Source: CAWAHD01 sp963781785
GTDB lineage: Bacteria > Planctomycetota > Planctomycetia > Isosphaerales > Isosphaeraceae
Reading direction: 5' to 3'
DNA: 64,000 nucleotides
Assembly: GCA_963781785.1 (NCBI GenBank)
Contig: CAWAHD010000002.1
Span: 4,154,001 to 4,218,000 of the forward strand
Position numbers and translations under genes: made by a program. This document shows positions 28,367-37,391 of this stretch, in pieces; position 1 is the first letter of the stretch; each line of letters opens with the position of its first letter. A model generated the notes under the pieces. It saw only the letters and a list, made by a program, of their open reading frames with translations. It did no database searches and was not told where the DNA came from.

Positions 28367-28682
28367 GCTCCGGAGCAAACAACGCCGGCGAAAAAACAGA
28401 CGCCCGGACAAGAAAACTCTGGCCGATCTGCGACGTGACCAGAGCTGACAGTGCGTCGTCGTCGCGGAGTGGTTATGATAGGCATGGACGATCTGGTACC
28501 GATACATACGGAGAGCACCCACGGCGGACGAGCTGACGACCGCCACTCAGACCGTACACGAGTCCACGATACAGGCACCACGGCTGTCGTTCGGGGAGTT
28601 CCTGCGTCGCAAGGCCGATGCGTTCGGCATCCGAGACCGGCACCGCCGCCGCCGCGAGTGGCTCGATGCGATCGAACGGCTC

Positions 28683-29057
28683 ATGAATGAAATTCGGGGC
28701 TGGCTGCGACAGTCCGACCCGGACGGATTGCTCGACGTCGAGTCGTACGATGTCATGCGAACCGAGGGTAGCTTGGGGTCATATGACGCACCGGCGTTGA
28801 AAATTCACCTGGGCGCCGTCGAAGTCGACGTGGTGCCGGTGAGTCGCGAGGTCCCGTTCATGGCGATCAAGGGCGCTTCGGCGGCGCCCACTGAGTTTGG
28901 GGGTCGCATTGATATCACGGATGGACTGCGCACGTATAACGTCTTCCGCGCAATCCGAGATCGCAGTGACCAGTGGCAGGTCCGGCATGAACATAATCAG
29001 TTTGCATACCTGGACCGCGAGAAGTTCGAGTTGATCCTTCAGGATCTCCTCTCATGA
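28683..29057 (+). CDS. Conserved-looking hypothetical protein, start probably upstream
   Basis: 124 residues from ATG 28683, but the same frame is open from 28482 and reads TVHESTIQAPRLSFGEFLRR and RKADAFGIRDRHRRRREWLD directly before it, which looks like genuine protein. No ATG, GTG or TTG lies in that extension, so either a rare start (CTG at 28530) is used or the 5' end is frameshifted. The C-terminal part alternates beta strands (LKIHLGAVEVDVVPVSREV, GGRIDITDGLRTYNVFRA) and ends FELILQDLLS. No family recognised. Its stop overlaps the ATG of the next short frame. Confidence 0.6.
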   Translation: MNEIRGWLRQSDPDGLLDVESYDVMRTEGSLGSYDAPALKIHLGAVEVDVVPVSREVPFMAIKGASAAPTEFGGRIDITDGLRTYNVFRAIRDRSDQWQVRHEHNQFAYLDREKFELILQDLLS

Positions 29058-29221
29058 TCCGGTCGCTGGACGACGCCCGGTGCTGGTACGAAGCCGTCAA
29101 GAAGCTCGTTGGGATTTGGAACCTCCGATTGCCTGGTACTGTGCTGGCGGCAGGCTCCCCGATCTCACCACCAGGTCAGCTCAGCACCGCGCAACCTCAA
29201 CCAACCGATCGCCGACGGTGA
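29054..29221 (+). pseudogene. Truncated N-terminus of an unknown protein
   Basis: ATG 29054 overlaps the preceding stop (ATGA), typical of translational coupling. It begins MIRSLDDARCWYEAVKKLVG, which reads like the helical N-terminus of a real protein, but becomes low-complexity after about 28 residues and stops at 55. Probably the surviving head of the second gene of a pair whose remainder has been lost. Confidence 0.4.
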
Positions 29222-29692
29222 CCCATCGGACTCGGGGATTGCCGCCGTTGACGACCGACATGTCAGCCCCTCCGGCACGAGGTGAGAGTATAACAGCCTT
29301 GGAAGAAGACACGAACCTGGCGACCGTGACGATTCAGAAAGCCCAGGCCAAGCTGACCGATTCGATTCACCGGCTTACACCAAGCGAGGAATCTCGTTGA
29401 TATGTTGCCAATCGACAAAGCGAGGGAAAGCCGCTTTGACGCGCTCGACGGTTCGTCGAACTTCGGCCACGCTCTTAAGCAGTCGCCTACTCCTCGGAAT
29501 GAGACTCATTTGATGGCCGTGTTGCCACACCCTATCGCCATCGGTACGCACCCCACCACGGTTTTTCGTTGTAAGGCGCCACCACGGGAGTGATAATCCC
29601 AGCTTAGGGCACGGGTGATTGTCCCTATGGGGCTGCGAGAACACGCCCAGTCAGTACGTCAGCTTACACAGCAGGGCATCTGTGGTGAGAGG
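29222..29692. other. Intergenic region, possible gene debris
   Basis: Short frames on both strands are open but none shows a recognisable domain. A plus-strand segment near 29300-29400 (LATVTIQKAQAKLTDSIHRL) has helical composition without a usable start. No repeat, hairpin or tRNA seen. Confidence 0.3.
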
Positions 29693-30763
29693 ATGATGGC
29701 CATTTTAATTGAAGGATACTCAGTGGTCGTTCGCAACACGACCGTCGTCGCCAAGTATGCCGGCGGCATTGAGGGTTATGAACGCGATTGTCCCAACGCC
29801 ACATTTTGTTCTGACGACCACCTGAGTCGAATAGGCTTTATGATGCGATGCGATGCCGATTTCTTCGTCGCCCAACTGGCGGCGAAGGGGTTCACGCCAT
29901 TCCGCAACGGTGCCGCGGAGGATGTCACTATCGTCAGCCAAGCTGAAGGACCTCTCCAGCCTTGTGGCTGGCTCGAACTCGGTCGTTATCGCGGGGCTTC
30001 GATCGCCTGGCTGACCGGCTCGAAGGTTGGTGATTTGCACGCTCCGACGGGTTGGAGCCTGGAAGATTCTCTAACGTGGACGCCCGCGGAAGAAGCGAAG
30101 CACCGCCTGGAGTTTGTCCGTTCGCAAGACCTTCTCGATGTCTACCGGGACAAGGAAACGGGGAAAGAGATCTACGTAGGACGAACTACCTCCACTTCGG
30201 TAGCGAATAACTCCAGGCACGATGATCTCTATAGGCAGGCGAATGCTCTGATCGAGGGCCTCATCCTGATCCATGGCGAGGCATCAAAGAAGCTCAACTC
30301 GGCCAGCCGCGAGCGACTCGAGGCCGCCGTTGCGCTTTTCGGCGAGGTGGTGGAGATCAATCCCGGGAATTGGGCGTCGATGTGGTTGCTCGGGAAAGTC
30401 CACCAGCGGCTCGGCGACTATGAGCACGCATTCCAATGGTTCTCACGGGCACATCGCGTCAACCCAGACCATCCCGACGTGGCGCGGGAGGCTGCTATTG
30501 CAGCGATGGAGGTAGGACGACCCGAAGAGGCGGTTCCCTTTAGCCAACGCGCCATCGAGGTCAAGCCTGACGATGCGGGCCTGCGGGCTAACCTAGCACT
30601 GGCCTTGCTCTTCTCGGACAAGCCGCGTGAAGCGCAGGCGGTAGCCAGGGAAGCGCTGTGCCGCGACCCCGCGGATGAGATCACCGATCGCATCGTACGC
30701 ATCATCGACGAAGTCTTGAGCGGTGCGCGGCGTTGCCCTCATCACATCCGGGATTTGGAATGA
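29693..30763 (+). CDS. TPR protein with unknown N-terminal domain
   Basis: 356 residues from ATG 29693 (GAGAGG directly ahead; ATG 29696 is an alternative). The first 150 residues form an unrecognised alpha/beta domain that starts AILIEGYSVVVRNTTVVAKY and includes FCSDDHLSRIGFM. The C-terminal half has three to four tetratricopeptide repeats: AVALFGEVVEINPGNWASMW, DYEHAFQWFSRAHRVNPDHP, RPEEAVPFSQRAIEVKPDDA, and KPREAQAVAREALCRDPADE. TPRs mediate protein contacts; the N-terminal domain recalls planctomycete proteins found next to immunity-like genes, but this is a loose impression. Cytoplasmic, no signal peptide. Confidence 0.7.
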   Translation: MMAILIEGYSVVVRNTTVVAKYAGGIEGYERDCPNATFCSDDHLSRIGFMMRCDADFFVAQLAAKGFTPFRNGAAEDVTIVSQAEGPLQPCGWLELGRYRGASIAWLTGSKVGDLHAPTGWSLEDSLTWTPAEEAKHRLEFVRSQDLLDVYRDKETGKEIYVGRTTSTSVANNSRHDDLYRQANALIEGLILIHGEASKKLNSASRERLEAAVALFGEVVEINPGNWASMWLLGKVHQRLGDYEHAFQWFSRAHRVNPDHPDVAREAAIAAMEVGRPEEAVPFSQRAIEVKPDDAGLRANLALALLFSDKPREAQAVAREALCRDPADEITDRIVRIIDEVLSGARRCPHHIRDLE

Positions 30764-31281
30764 GGTGCCTCACAAAATGAGGTGCCGAACAACGCGCTTC
30801 ACCTGACCGCAGCCGAAGTCCCGCGACCAGCCCCCAACTCGGCCTCGGGATCGGCCCGCATCTTGGCCGGTAACAACGCCAGCGTCCGGCCCCAAAACTC
30901 CCGGTCTCGTTCATCCATGAGCCAATCGGGCCAACGCACAGTTTCGGCGTCCGAGCGCGTCGGGCCGGCCAACACCGAGTTCACGGTCACGCTCGTGCGC
31001 TTGGTCATCTCGGCCAGACCGGGCCAACGAGCGTGGCCGAACGCGAAGGCGTCCGCGGCCTCTGATTCACAACCCGACCACAGGGCATCTCGTCCCGTGC
31101 GCAGTAACCCGGCGCCAAGCCGATATCCTCCGCCCGCTCAACATCTCCGTCATCAACCGGCTCTCGCAGGGCCCGGCCGGCACCAGCGACCAGGCCCGAC
31201 GCTCTCTCGCCAGCAAGTTGCTTTCATTGCGCGACGCTCAGTAAGATGCCTGTCGGGCCTCTTCCTGTGGAGATAACAGCA
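30764..31281. other. Intergenic region with a short direct repeat and a gene remnant
   Basis: AATGAGGTGCC occurs twice at 30761-30771 and 30776-30786. From about 31075 to 31245 one plus-strand frame without a start reads HNPTTGHLVPCAVTRRQADI then LNISVINRLSQGP and ends RRSLASKLLSLRDAQ before TAA, which looks like the C-terminal tail of a lost protein of unknown family. The 36 bp before 31282 hold GGAG, the ribosome-binding site of the aldehyde dehydrogenase gene. Confidence 0.3.
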
Positions 31282-32814
31282 ATGGCCACGACGCCCGCTG
31301 AACGCGACGCATCCGCTGCGGTGAGAATGCTGATCGGAGGCCGCTGGGAGGCAAGCCGGTCGAGCCGGTCCGGTCCGGTTTTCAACCCGTCGAACGGCAC
31401 CATCATCGCCGAGGTTCCCTTTTGCGCGACCGACGAGGTCGATCGAGCTGTGCAAGCGGCCGGGTCGGCCCTGCCGGCCTGGGCTGAAACGCCCGTGGTC
31501 GAGCGCGCCCGGGTGATGTTCCGGTTCCGGGAGCGCCTCGGTTCGCACGCTGAGGAACTGGCACACCTGGTCACGCGCGAGCACGGCAAGACCCTTGCCG
31601 AAGCCCGCGCCTCGGTCCAGCGCGGCATCGAAGTCGTCGAGTTCGCCTGCGGCGTTCCCAGCCTGCTCATGGGCCAGTCGCTGGCCAATATCGCCCGGCA
31701 GGTCGATTGCGAGACGATCCGCCACCCGGTCGGCGTTTGCGCGGGTATCACCCCGTTCAACTTTCCCGCGATGGTTCCCCTGTGGATGTTTCCGATCGCC
31801 ATCACCTGCGGCAACACGTTTGTCTTGAAGCCCTCGGAGAAAGTGCCGCTCTCGGCAGTCAGGCTGGGCGAGCTCTTGATGGAATCGGGGTTGCCCGAGG
31901 GAGTCATGAACATCGTGCACGGCGACCGCGAGTGCGTCGATGCGCTCCTGATTCATCCCCTGGTGCGTGCGGTCTCGTTTGTCGGCTCGACGGCAGTCGC
32001 CCGTCACGTTTACGAGACCGGTACAAAAAACGGCAAGCGCGTCCAGGCGGCCGGCGGGGCGAAGAACCATCTCATCATCATGCCGGATGCCGATCTGGAA
32101 CAGGCCGCGACGGCACTCCAGCTCTCGGCCTTTGGCTGCGCCGGCGAGCGTTGCATGGCCGGCAGCGTCGCCGTGCCCGTCGGCAAGGTCGCCGACTCGC
32201 TGGTCGAGCGGCTCTCCCAGGCCGCACGCCGCATGAAGATCGGTCCGACCGACGGCGGCGCCGAGGTCGACATGGGACCACTCATCACGCGCGAACACCT
32301 CGATCGCGTGGCCGGCTATCTCGACATCGGCCGCCGTGAGGGTGCCGAAATCGTGCTGGACGGTCGCTCAAGCGCTCCCAAGGGCGCCGGATTCCTGATC
32401 GGCCCGAGTCTGCTCGACCGCGTCGAGCCGGCCATGCGGGTGGTGCGCGAGGAGATCTTCGGGCCGGTGCTCTCGGTCATCCGCGTCGACGATCTCGAGG
32501 CGGCGCTCACCATCAGCCGCGCCTGCCCGTACGGCAACGGTGCGTCGATTTTCACCCGGAGCGGCTGGGCAGCTCGCCAGTTCAAGCAGCACGCGAAGGC
32601 CGGAATGATCGGGATCAATATCGGTGTGCCCGCTCCGATGGCGTGGTTCCCGTTCACCGGCTGGAATAGCTCATTTTTCGGAGACTTGCATATCCAGGGG
32701 ACCGAGTCGATCCAGTTCTACACGCAACAGAAAATGACCATGACCCGCTGGTTCGAATCGGCCCAGGAATCGCCCCAAGACCCGGTCTGGAAGACGGGCA
32801 AGAACCAGGTGTAG
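31282..32814 (+). CDS. mmsA: CoA-acylating methylmalonate-semialdehyde dehydrogenase
   Basis: 510 residues, usual length. Oxidises methylmalonate or malonate semialdehyde to propionyl- or acetyl-CoA with NAD+, in valine, inositol and reductive pyrimidine breakdown. Key features: EHGKTLAEARASVQRGIEVV, the CoA-ALDH signature GVCAGITPFNFPAMVPLWMF, LKPSEKVPLS, and the catalytic cysteine in FGCAGERCMAGSVAV; EEIFGPVLSV and GIGVP-like NIGVPAPMAWFPFTG complete the fold. The canonical general-base glutamate of hydrolytic ALDHs is replaced in AAGGAKNH, as expected for the CoA-dependent branch. ATG 31282 is chosen for its GGAG; the frame back to 31246 is not family-like. Confidence 0.93.
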   Translation: MATTPAERDASAAVRMLIGGRWEASRSSRSGPVFNPSNGTIIAEVPFCATDEVDRAVQAAGSALPAWAETPVVERARVMFRFRERLGSHAEELAHLVTREHGKTLAEARASVQRGIEVVEFACGVPSLLMGQSLANIARQVDCETIRHPVGVCAGITPFNFPAMVPLWMFPIAITCGNTFVLKPSEKVPLSAVRLGELLMESGLPEGVMNIVHGDRECVDALLIHPLVRAVSFVGSTAVARHVYETGTKNGKRVQAAGGAKNHLIIMPDADLEQAATALQLSAFGCAGERCMAGSVAVPVGKVADSLVERLSQAARRMKIGPTDGGAEVDMGPLITREHLDRVAGYLDIGRREGAEIVLDGRSSAPKGAGFLIGPSLLDRVEPAMRVVREEIFGPVLSVIRVDDLEAALTISRACPYGNGASIFTRSGWAARQFKQHAKAGMIGINIGVPAPMAWFPFTGWNSSFFGDLHIQGTESIQFYTQQKMTMTRWFESAQESPQDPVWKTGKNQV

Positions 32815-32879
32815 TCTTCTGTGACCGTTCCGCGGTGGATGATCCGCAGCCGTGACGCCGATCTCGATCCGGGATGCGA

Positions 32880-34433
32880 CTAATCAGCGACCCCGCCCGA
32901 ATCGAGCAACCCGTGAACCGGCGTGGAGATTCCGTTTAGCCCGCCCGCCTTCATCAGAGAAAGATAGCAAACCGCCGAAAGCGCGAAGCTGATGAACCAC
33001 GCGTAGTGATACATCGATGTCCAGAACGGCGCGACGTGAAAAGCGCCGATCGTGCCCAGAAAACCAGGCACGCACGGCGCGATCCCGACGGCAAGGGCCA
33101 AGATCGCCCGCAGATTGACGCCCCGGGCGTACCAGTAAGGACCCTCGCTTTGATAGAGGCCCTTCAGGTCGAGCTGCGTGCCGCGGATGATGTAGTAGTC
33201 GGCGATGAGAATGCCGCCGACTGCTCCCAGCAGTGACGAATAAGCGACGAGCCACAGGAAAATGTACCCCGACGGGTCAGCGATCAGCTTCCAGGGCTGG
33301 ATCAGGATTCCCAGGACGCCCGTGATCAGGCCGCCGGTCCGGAACGAGATCCTCCGCGGCCAAAGGTGCGAAAAATCATTCGCCGGGCTGACCACATTCG
33401 CGGCAATATTCGTCGCCAGGGTTGCCAGGCAAAGCGAGACCATCGCCACCGACAGCACCCACGGATTTCGAAATCGGGCAAGGACCTCGACCGGGTCCCA
33501 GATTGACTTCCCGTAAATCGTGATCGTCGCCGAGGTGACGGCCACGCCGATGAATGAGTAGAGAGCCATCGTCGCCGGCAAACCGAGCGCCTGGCCCAGC
33601 ACCTGGTCGCGCTGCGACCGCGCATACCGGGTGAAATCCGGGATATTGAGCGATAGCGTTGCCCAGAACCCGATCATCGCGGTCAAGGCTGGGAAGAAGA
33701 AACTCCAGAACTGGCCGGCCTTGGGCTCGCCGGAGTCGAACTGCGACGGTTGCTGAAGCATCGGGCCGAACCCATGCGCCTGGACGTACGCCCAGACCAA
33801 AAGCGCAAGGCCTAGCCCAACGAGGATCGGCGCCTTGATGTTCAAGAGAAACCGGATCGAGTCGATCCCCAGGTAGATGACGAACACGTTGACGGCCCAG
33901 AACGCCAGGAAACAGGCCAGTTGGGCGAGATTGATGTCTAACCACGGAATCGACGGCAGCCGTTCCCACGCCGGGATGTAAATGGCGAGGATCTTGTAAA
34001 TGGCCCAGCCGCCGATCCAGGCCTGGATCCCGAACCAGCCGCAGGCGACGAAGGCACGCAGTAGCGCGGGGACGTTGGCCCCAAGTATTCCGAACGAAGA
34101 CCGGCAATAGATCGGGAACGGGATGCCGTACTTGGTTCCTGCGTGCGCGTTCAAGACCATCGGGACCAGCACGATCGTGTTGCCCAGGAAGATCGTGAGG
34201 ACGGCCTGCCACCAGTTCATCCCTTCGGCGATCAGCGACGAGGCCAGCATGTAGGTCGGTATGCACGCCGACATCGAAACCCACAATGCCGCGATGTCCT
34301 TCAGTCCCCACCGCCGCTCCGATTTCAACGTGGGTGCAAGATCGGCGTTGCCATGCAGCGAACCGGCGATTTCCTCGAGCTCGAGTGTCGTCGCAACCAG
34401 TGCCGGCGTCGCTTCCGAATCGGTCGTCTCCAC
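32880..34433 (-). CDS. NCS1-family nucleobase/allantoin/hydantoin permease
   Basis: 517 residues from GTG 34433 (GGAGGGG upstream); the frame extends to 34733 but that part is not transporter-like. Twelve hydrophobic helices with NCS1 marks: LKDIAALWVSMSACIPTYML (TM1), GIPFPIYCRSSFGILGANVP, WFGIQAWIGGWAIY, and FWATLSLNIPDFTRYARSQR (the NIPDF/TRYA motif of Mhp1-type carriers). Sodium- or proton-coupled uptake of a cyclic ureide or nucleobase. It converges on mmsA with 65 bp between, consistent with a role in reductive pyrimidine or ureide catabolism (inference). Confidence 0.9.
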   Translation of the reverse strand: METTDSEATPALVATTLELEEIAGSLHGNADLAPTLKSERRWGLKDIAALWVSMSACIPTYMLASSLIAEGMNWWQAVLTIFLGNTIVLVPMVLNAHAGTKYGIPFPIYCRSSFGILGANVPALLRAFVACGWFGIQAWIGGWAIYKILAIYIPAWERLPSIPWLDINLAQLACFLAFWAVNVFVIYLGIDSIRFLLNIKAPILVGLGLALLVWAYVQAHGFGPMLQQPSQFDSGEPKAGQFWSFFFPALTAMIGFWATLSLNIPDFTRYARSQRDQVLGQALGLPATMALYSFIGVAVTSATITIYGKSIWDPVEVLARFRNPWVLSVAMVSLCLATLATNIAANVVSPANDFSHLWPRRISFRTGGLITGVLGILIQPWKLIADPSGYIFLWLVAYSSLLGAVGGILIADYYIIRGTQLDLKGLYQSEGPYWYARGVNLRAILALAVGIAPCVPGFLGTIGAFHVAPFWTSMYHYAWFISFALSAVCYLSLMKAGGLNGISTPVHGLLDSGGVAD

Positions 34434-34825
34434 TGCCCTGGCCCCTCCGACTCCGCGAAAAACCCTTACCAGTGCATCGTTTCCGTGAACAAAGTAAACA
34501 CTTGAGAATAGCAGATCAAGAGACGGTGCAAGATCGGGCGAGACGCGTGATGTCGACGGAATTGGCATGATGCTGGCGAGAACTGTCCACGTCTTTGCCG
34601 TTTCGAGGCCGTGCCGGCCAGCCTCGGCCCTGAGCTGCGAACCGTGACCGGGCCCAAACGGAGACGCGGTGAGAATTCGTTGTGGCAATGCGCATCCGGG
34701 CCAGACTATAATGACGCTTCGGCCTCTCCACACCGCTGCAAACTCTCTCGCAAGGGGAGGGCGTCCTGCGCGCGCCTGGCTCGCAATGGAGATCCCCGCG
34801 CGATGATTCTCGGGGGCTTGGCCGG
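34434..34825. other. Divergent promoter region, no gene seen
   Basis: Separates the start of the NCS1 permease (minus) from the start of the 15-kb operon (plus). Both promoters should lie here. No clear consensus promoter, hairpin or repeat was recognised, and the open frames in it have no protein-like motifs. Confidence 0.35.
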
Positions 34826-35242
34826 ATGAACCTCACTCGGATCGCTGCCGTCGCCGTTGCCCTCTTGCCATGGTGCTCCGTCGCGGCCGCCGACGTGGAA
34901 GAAGCGCAGAAGCTCTTCCGGACCGGGCACTACGCCGAATGCGCTCGCGCCGTGAATGCGGGGATCGACGACGACCCGTGGAGCGAGCCGTGGCGCCGGC
35001 TCAAGATCAGGAACGAGCTGGCCACAGGCAAATACGAGGAAGCGATGGCCTCGCTCGAGGAGGCGCTGCAGCGGTTTCCCGCCAGCATCTCACTCCATCT
35101 TCTCGGCCGCGATATCTACCGATATAACGGCCGCGACAAGGACGCCTCGGCCGAGCTGGGCGCGATCGCCAGCCTGATCCAGAATGCGCCCGGCGCTATG
35201 CCAACGCCGATGGATTCATCACGATGGGGCGGTTTTACTTGA
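34826..35242 (+). CDS. TPR/gluzincin protein, N-terminal fragment (frameshifted gene, part 1 of 3)
   Basis: Signal peptide (NLTRIAAVAVALLPWCSVAA) then TPR-type helices (VEEAQKLFRTGHYAECARAV, KYEEAMASLEEALQRFPASI). Reading is correct to IASLIQNAP; one base missing from the C run at 35189-35192 throws the end out of frame. Adding one C gives NAPRRYANADGFITMGRF and continues into the next frame. First gene of the 34.8-49.8 kb operon; the whole repaired protein is about 854 residues. Confidence 0.8.
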   Translation: MNLTRIAAVAVALLPWCSVAAADVEEAQKLFRTGHYAECARAVNAGIDDDPWSEPWRRLKIRNELATGKYEEAMASLEEALQRFPASISLHLLGRDIYRYNGRDKDASAELGAIASLIQNAPGAMPTPMDSSRWGGFT

Positions 35243-36972
35243 TTCAGGGCGCCGACGCCCGCAAAGTTCTGGACCAGTGCTACGACGTCGTCACAAAACA
35301 GGAGCCCGATTACGTCGAGGCTTATTTCGCCACCGCCGAGATGGCCCTCTCCAAGGAAGACTACGCCCTCGCCGCCGAGACGCTGCGCAAAGCCCCGAAA
35401 GCCGCCGCTCTCGACCCACGGTTCCATTACCTGGTCGCCTCTGCACTCGAGCCCGAGGATCGCGCCGGCACCGCCAAGGCCCTGGCCGAAGCCCTCAAGC
35501 TCAATCCGCGCCACGTCGACAGCCTGCTCCTGAAGGCCGATCAGTTGATCGACGGCGAACGCTACAAGGAAGCCGAACAGGTCCTCGAGCGCGTTCTTGC
35601 CGTCAACCCGCACGAGCCCCGGGCGTTTGCCTGCAGGGCCGTGCTCGCACATCTTCGCAATGACGCCCCTGCGGAAACCGCCGCGCGCCAAAAGGCACTG
35701 GCACGGTGGGCGGCCAATCCGGAGGTGGATCATCAGATCGGCCGTAAACTCTCGCAGAAGTATCGCTTCGCCGAAGGCGCCGCTTATCAAAAGCAGGCAC
35801 TGGCGATCGACCGCGAGTACCTGCCTGCCAAGGTCCAGCTCTGCCAGGACCTGCTGCGCCTGGGAGACGAGACGGAGGGCTGGCGGCTCGCCGAGGAGAT
35901 CTTCGGCAAGGACGGCTACAACGTCGTCGCGTATAACCTGATCACTCTCCGCGAGCGCCTGGCTGGCTTCCGCACGCTCACGAACGAAGGCTTGGTCGTC
36001 CGCATGGAAGGCCGCGAGGCCGACTTGTATGGCCGGCGCGTGCTGGCGCTCCTCAAACGGGCACGGAAGACCCTCGCCGAGAAGTTTGGAGTCACCCTCA
36101 AGGAGCAGGTGATCGTCGAGATCTTTCCGCAGCGCAAGGAATTCGCGGTGCGGACCTTTGGCTTGCCCGGCGCCGACGGTTTGCTGGGCGTGTGCTTCGG
36201 CCGGGTCGTCACTGCCAATAGCCCCGCGTCGCAGGGCGAGCACCCATCCAACTGGGAAGCCGTCCTGTGGCATGAGTTCTGCCATGTCATCACGCTGAGT
36301 AAAACGCGCAACAAGATGCCCCGCTGGCTCAGCGAGGGAATATCCGTCTACGAAGAAGGTCGTGAGAATCCCACCTGGGCCACTCCGCTCGACCCGCGTT
36401 TTCGCGCGATGATCCTGGGTGATGCACTCTCCCCCTTGAGCCGCCTCAGCTCGGCCTTCCTGACTCCCAAGACGCCGCTCGACCTGCAATTCGCCTACTT
36501 CGAATCGGCGCTCGCCGTCGATTTTCTGGTCGAGCGGTTCGGCTTGCCCGCCTTGACGGGCTTGCTGGATGACCTGGGGGCCGGCATCGCAATGAACGAG
36601 GGCCTGCCGAAGCGGACCAAAATGACGCTAGAACAGATAGACGAGCAGTTTGCCCGTTTTGCTCGTGAGCGCACCAGAAAGTCGCCCCCGGCGCCACCTG
36701 GGAAGAACCCGATCTGCCGGCGGAAGCCGATTCGTCGGTTGTCATGGCGTGGCTGGAGAAGCACCCCAAGAGTTTCCCGGGCCAGCGGCGGCTGGCGGCG
36801 ACACTGGTGGTCGAGGAGAAGTGGGCAAAAGCCAAGGCCGCTCTCGAAAAGCTCAAGGCGGCTTATCCGGAATACGTTGGGCCAAACAACGCTTACATGC
36901 TGCTGGCGGTTGTGCACCGGCGGTTGTCCGATCCGGCCGCCGAACAAAAGATCCTCGAGGAGCTGGCGATGA
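35224..36972 (+). CDS. TPR/gluzincin protein, central part with zinc-protease motif (part 2 of 3)
   Basis: More TPRs (DYVEAYFATAEMALSKEDYA, RYKEAEQVLERVLAVNPHEP), then a Peptidase_MA-like domain: AVLWHEFCHVITL holds HEFCH, the HExxH zinc site, and WLSEGISVYEEG provides the downstream glutamate expected for a gluzincin. The sequence beyond ARERTRK is out of frame: a missing A in the AAA run at 36677-36680 restores TRKVAPGATWEEPDLPAEA and leads into part 3. Exported metalloprotease coupled to TPR scaffolding; substrate unknown. Confidence 0.85.
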   Translation: MGRFYLIQGADARKVLDQCYDVVTKQEPDYVEAYFATAEMALSKEDYALAAETLRKAPKAAALDPRFHYLVASALEPEDRAGTAKALAEALKLNPRHVDSLLLKADQLIDGERYKEAEQVLERVLAVNPHEPRAFACRAVLAHLRNDAPAETAARQKALARWAANPEVDHQIGRKLSQKYRFAEGAAYQKQALAIDREYLPAKVQLCQDLLRLGDETEGWRLAEEIFGKDGYNVVAYNLITLRERLAGFRTLTNEGLVVRMEGREADLYGRRVLALLKRARKTLAEKFGVTLKEQVIVEIFPQRKEFAVRTFGLPGADGLLGVCFGRVVTANSPASQGEHPSNWEAVLWHEFCHVITLSKTRNKMPRWLSEGISVYEEGRENPTWATPLDPRFRAMILGDALSPLSRLSSAFLTPKTPLDLQFAYFESALAVDFLVERFGLPALTGLLDDLGAGIAMNEGLPKRTKMTLEQIDEQFARFARERTRKSPPAPPGKNPICRRKPIRRLSWRGWRSTPRVSRASGGWRRHWWSRRSGQKPRPLSKSSRRLIRNTLGQTTLTCCWRLCTGGCPIRPPNKRSSRSWR

Positions 36973-37391
36973 GGGATGGCGACGCGGTCCCCGCCTATCT
37001 ACGACTGATGGAGCTCGGTGAAACCGCGGCCGACTGGCAGGGCGTTGCCAAGAACGCGCAGCGTCTTCTGGCCGTCAATCCCTTGATTCCGGCGCCCTAC
37101 CGATCTCTCGGGCGCGCTGACGAGGCACTGGGGGACCGCGACGGAGCCCTGACCGCCTATCGCGCACTCGCCTTCCTTGATGACTCCGACCCCGCTTCGG
37201 TCCACTACCATCTGGCCAGCTTGCTCCACCAGGCCGGCAAGCCGCGCGAGGCCCTGCGTGAAGTGCTCAAGTCGCTGGAGGAAGCCCCTCGCTTCCGCGA
37301 CGCCCACCGGCTGCTTCTCGATCTCGCCGACTCCGCTCAGCCGCCGGCCGCCTCGCCGCCGGCAGGCTCCCTCCCGAAAGGCCGCCCGTGA
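36744..37391 (+). CDS. TPR/gluzincin protein, C-terminal TPR part (part 3 of 3)
   Basis: MAWLEKHPKSFPGQRRLAAT is internal sequence, not a true start; upstream residues EPDLPAEADSSVV are in the same frame. About four further TPRs (KWAKAKAALEKLKAAYPEYV, DWQGVAKNAQRLLAVNPLIP, DRDGALTAYRALAFLDDSDP, KPREALREVLKSLEEAPRFR) and a Pro-rich tail. The stop overlaps the next ATG, so the downstream operon is translationally coupled to it. Confidence 0.8.
   Translation: MAWLEKHPKSFPGQRRLAATLVVEEKWAKAKAALEKLKAAYPEYVGPNNAYMLLAVVHRRLSDPAAEQKILEELAMRDGDAVPAYLRLMELGETAADWQGVAKNAQRLLAVNPLIPAPYRSLGRADEALGDRDGALTAYRALAFLDDSDPASVHYHLASLLHQAGKPREALREVLKSLEEAPRFRDAHRLLLDLADSAQPPAASPPAGSLPKGRP

Noticed and set aside
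30780..30830. AACAACGCGCTTCACCTGACC resembles the arm of integron attC sites (NALHLTA motif)
   Set aside because: No matching inverted arm or GTTRRRY core partner was found within the following 400 bases, and no integron integrase is near.
32740..32775. GGTTCGAATC as a tRNA T-loop
   Set aside because: It is codons RWFESAQ near the end of mmsA; no acceptor or anticodon stem surrounds it.
35189..36680. Programmed frameshifting in the TPR/protease gene
   Set aside because: Two separate shifts at short runs without slippery heptamers or downstream structure; single-base errors explain them more simply.
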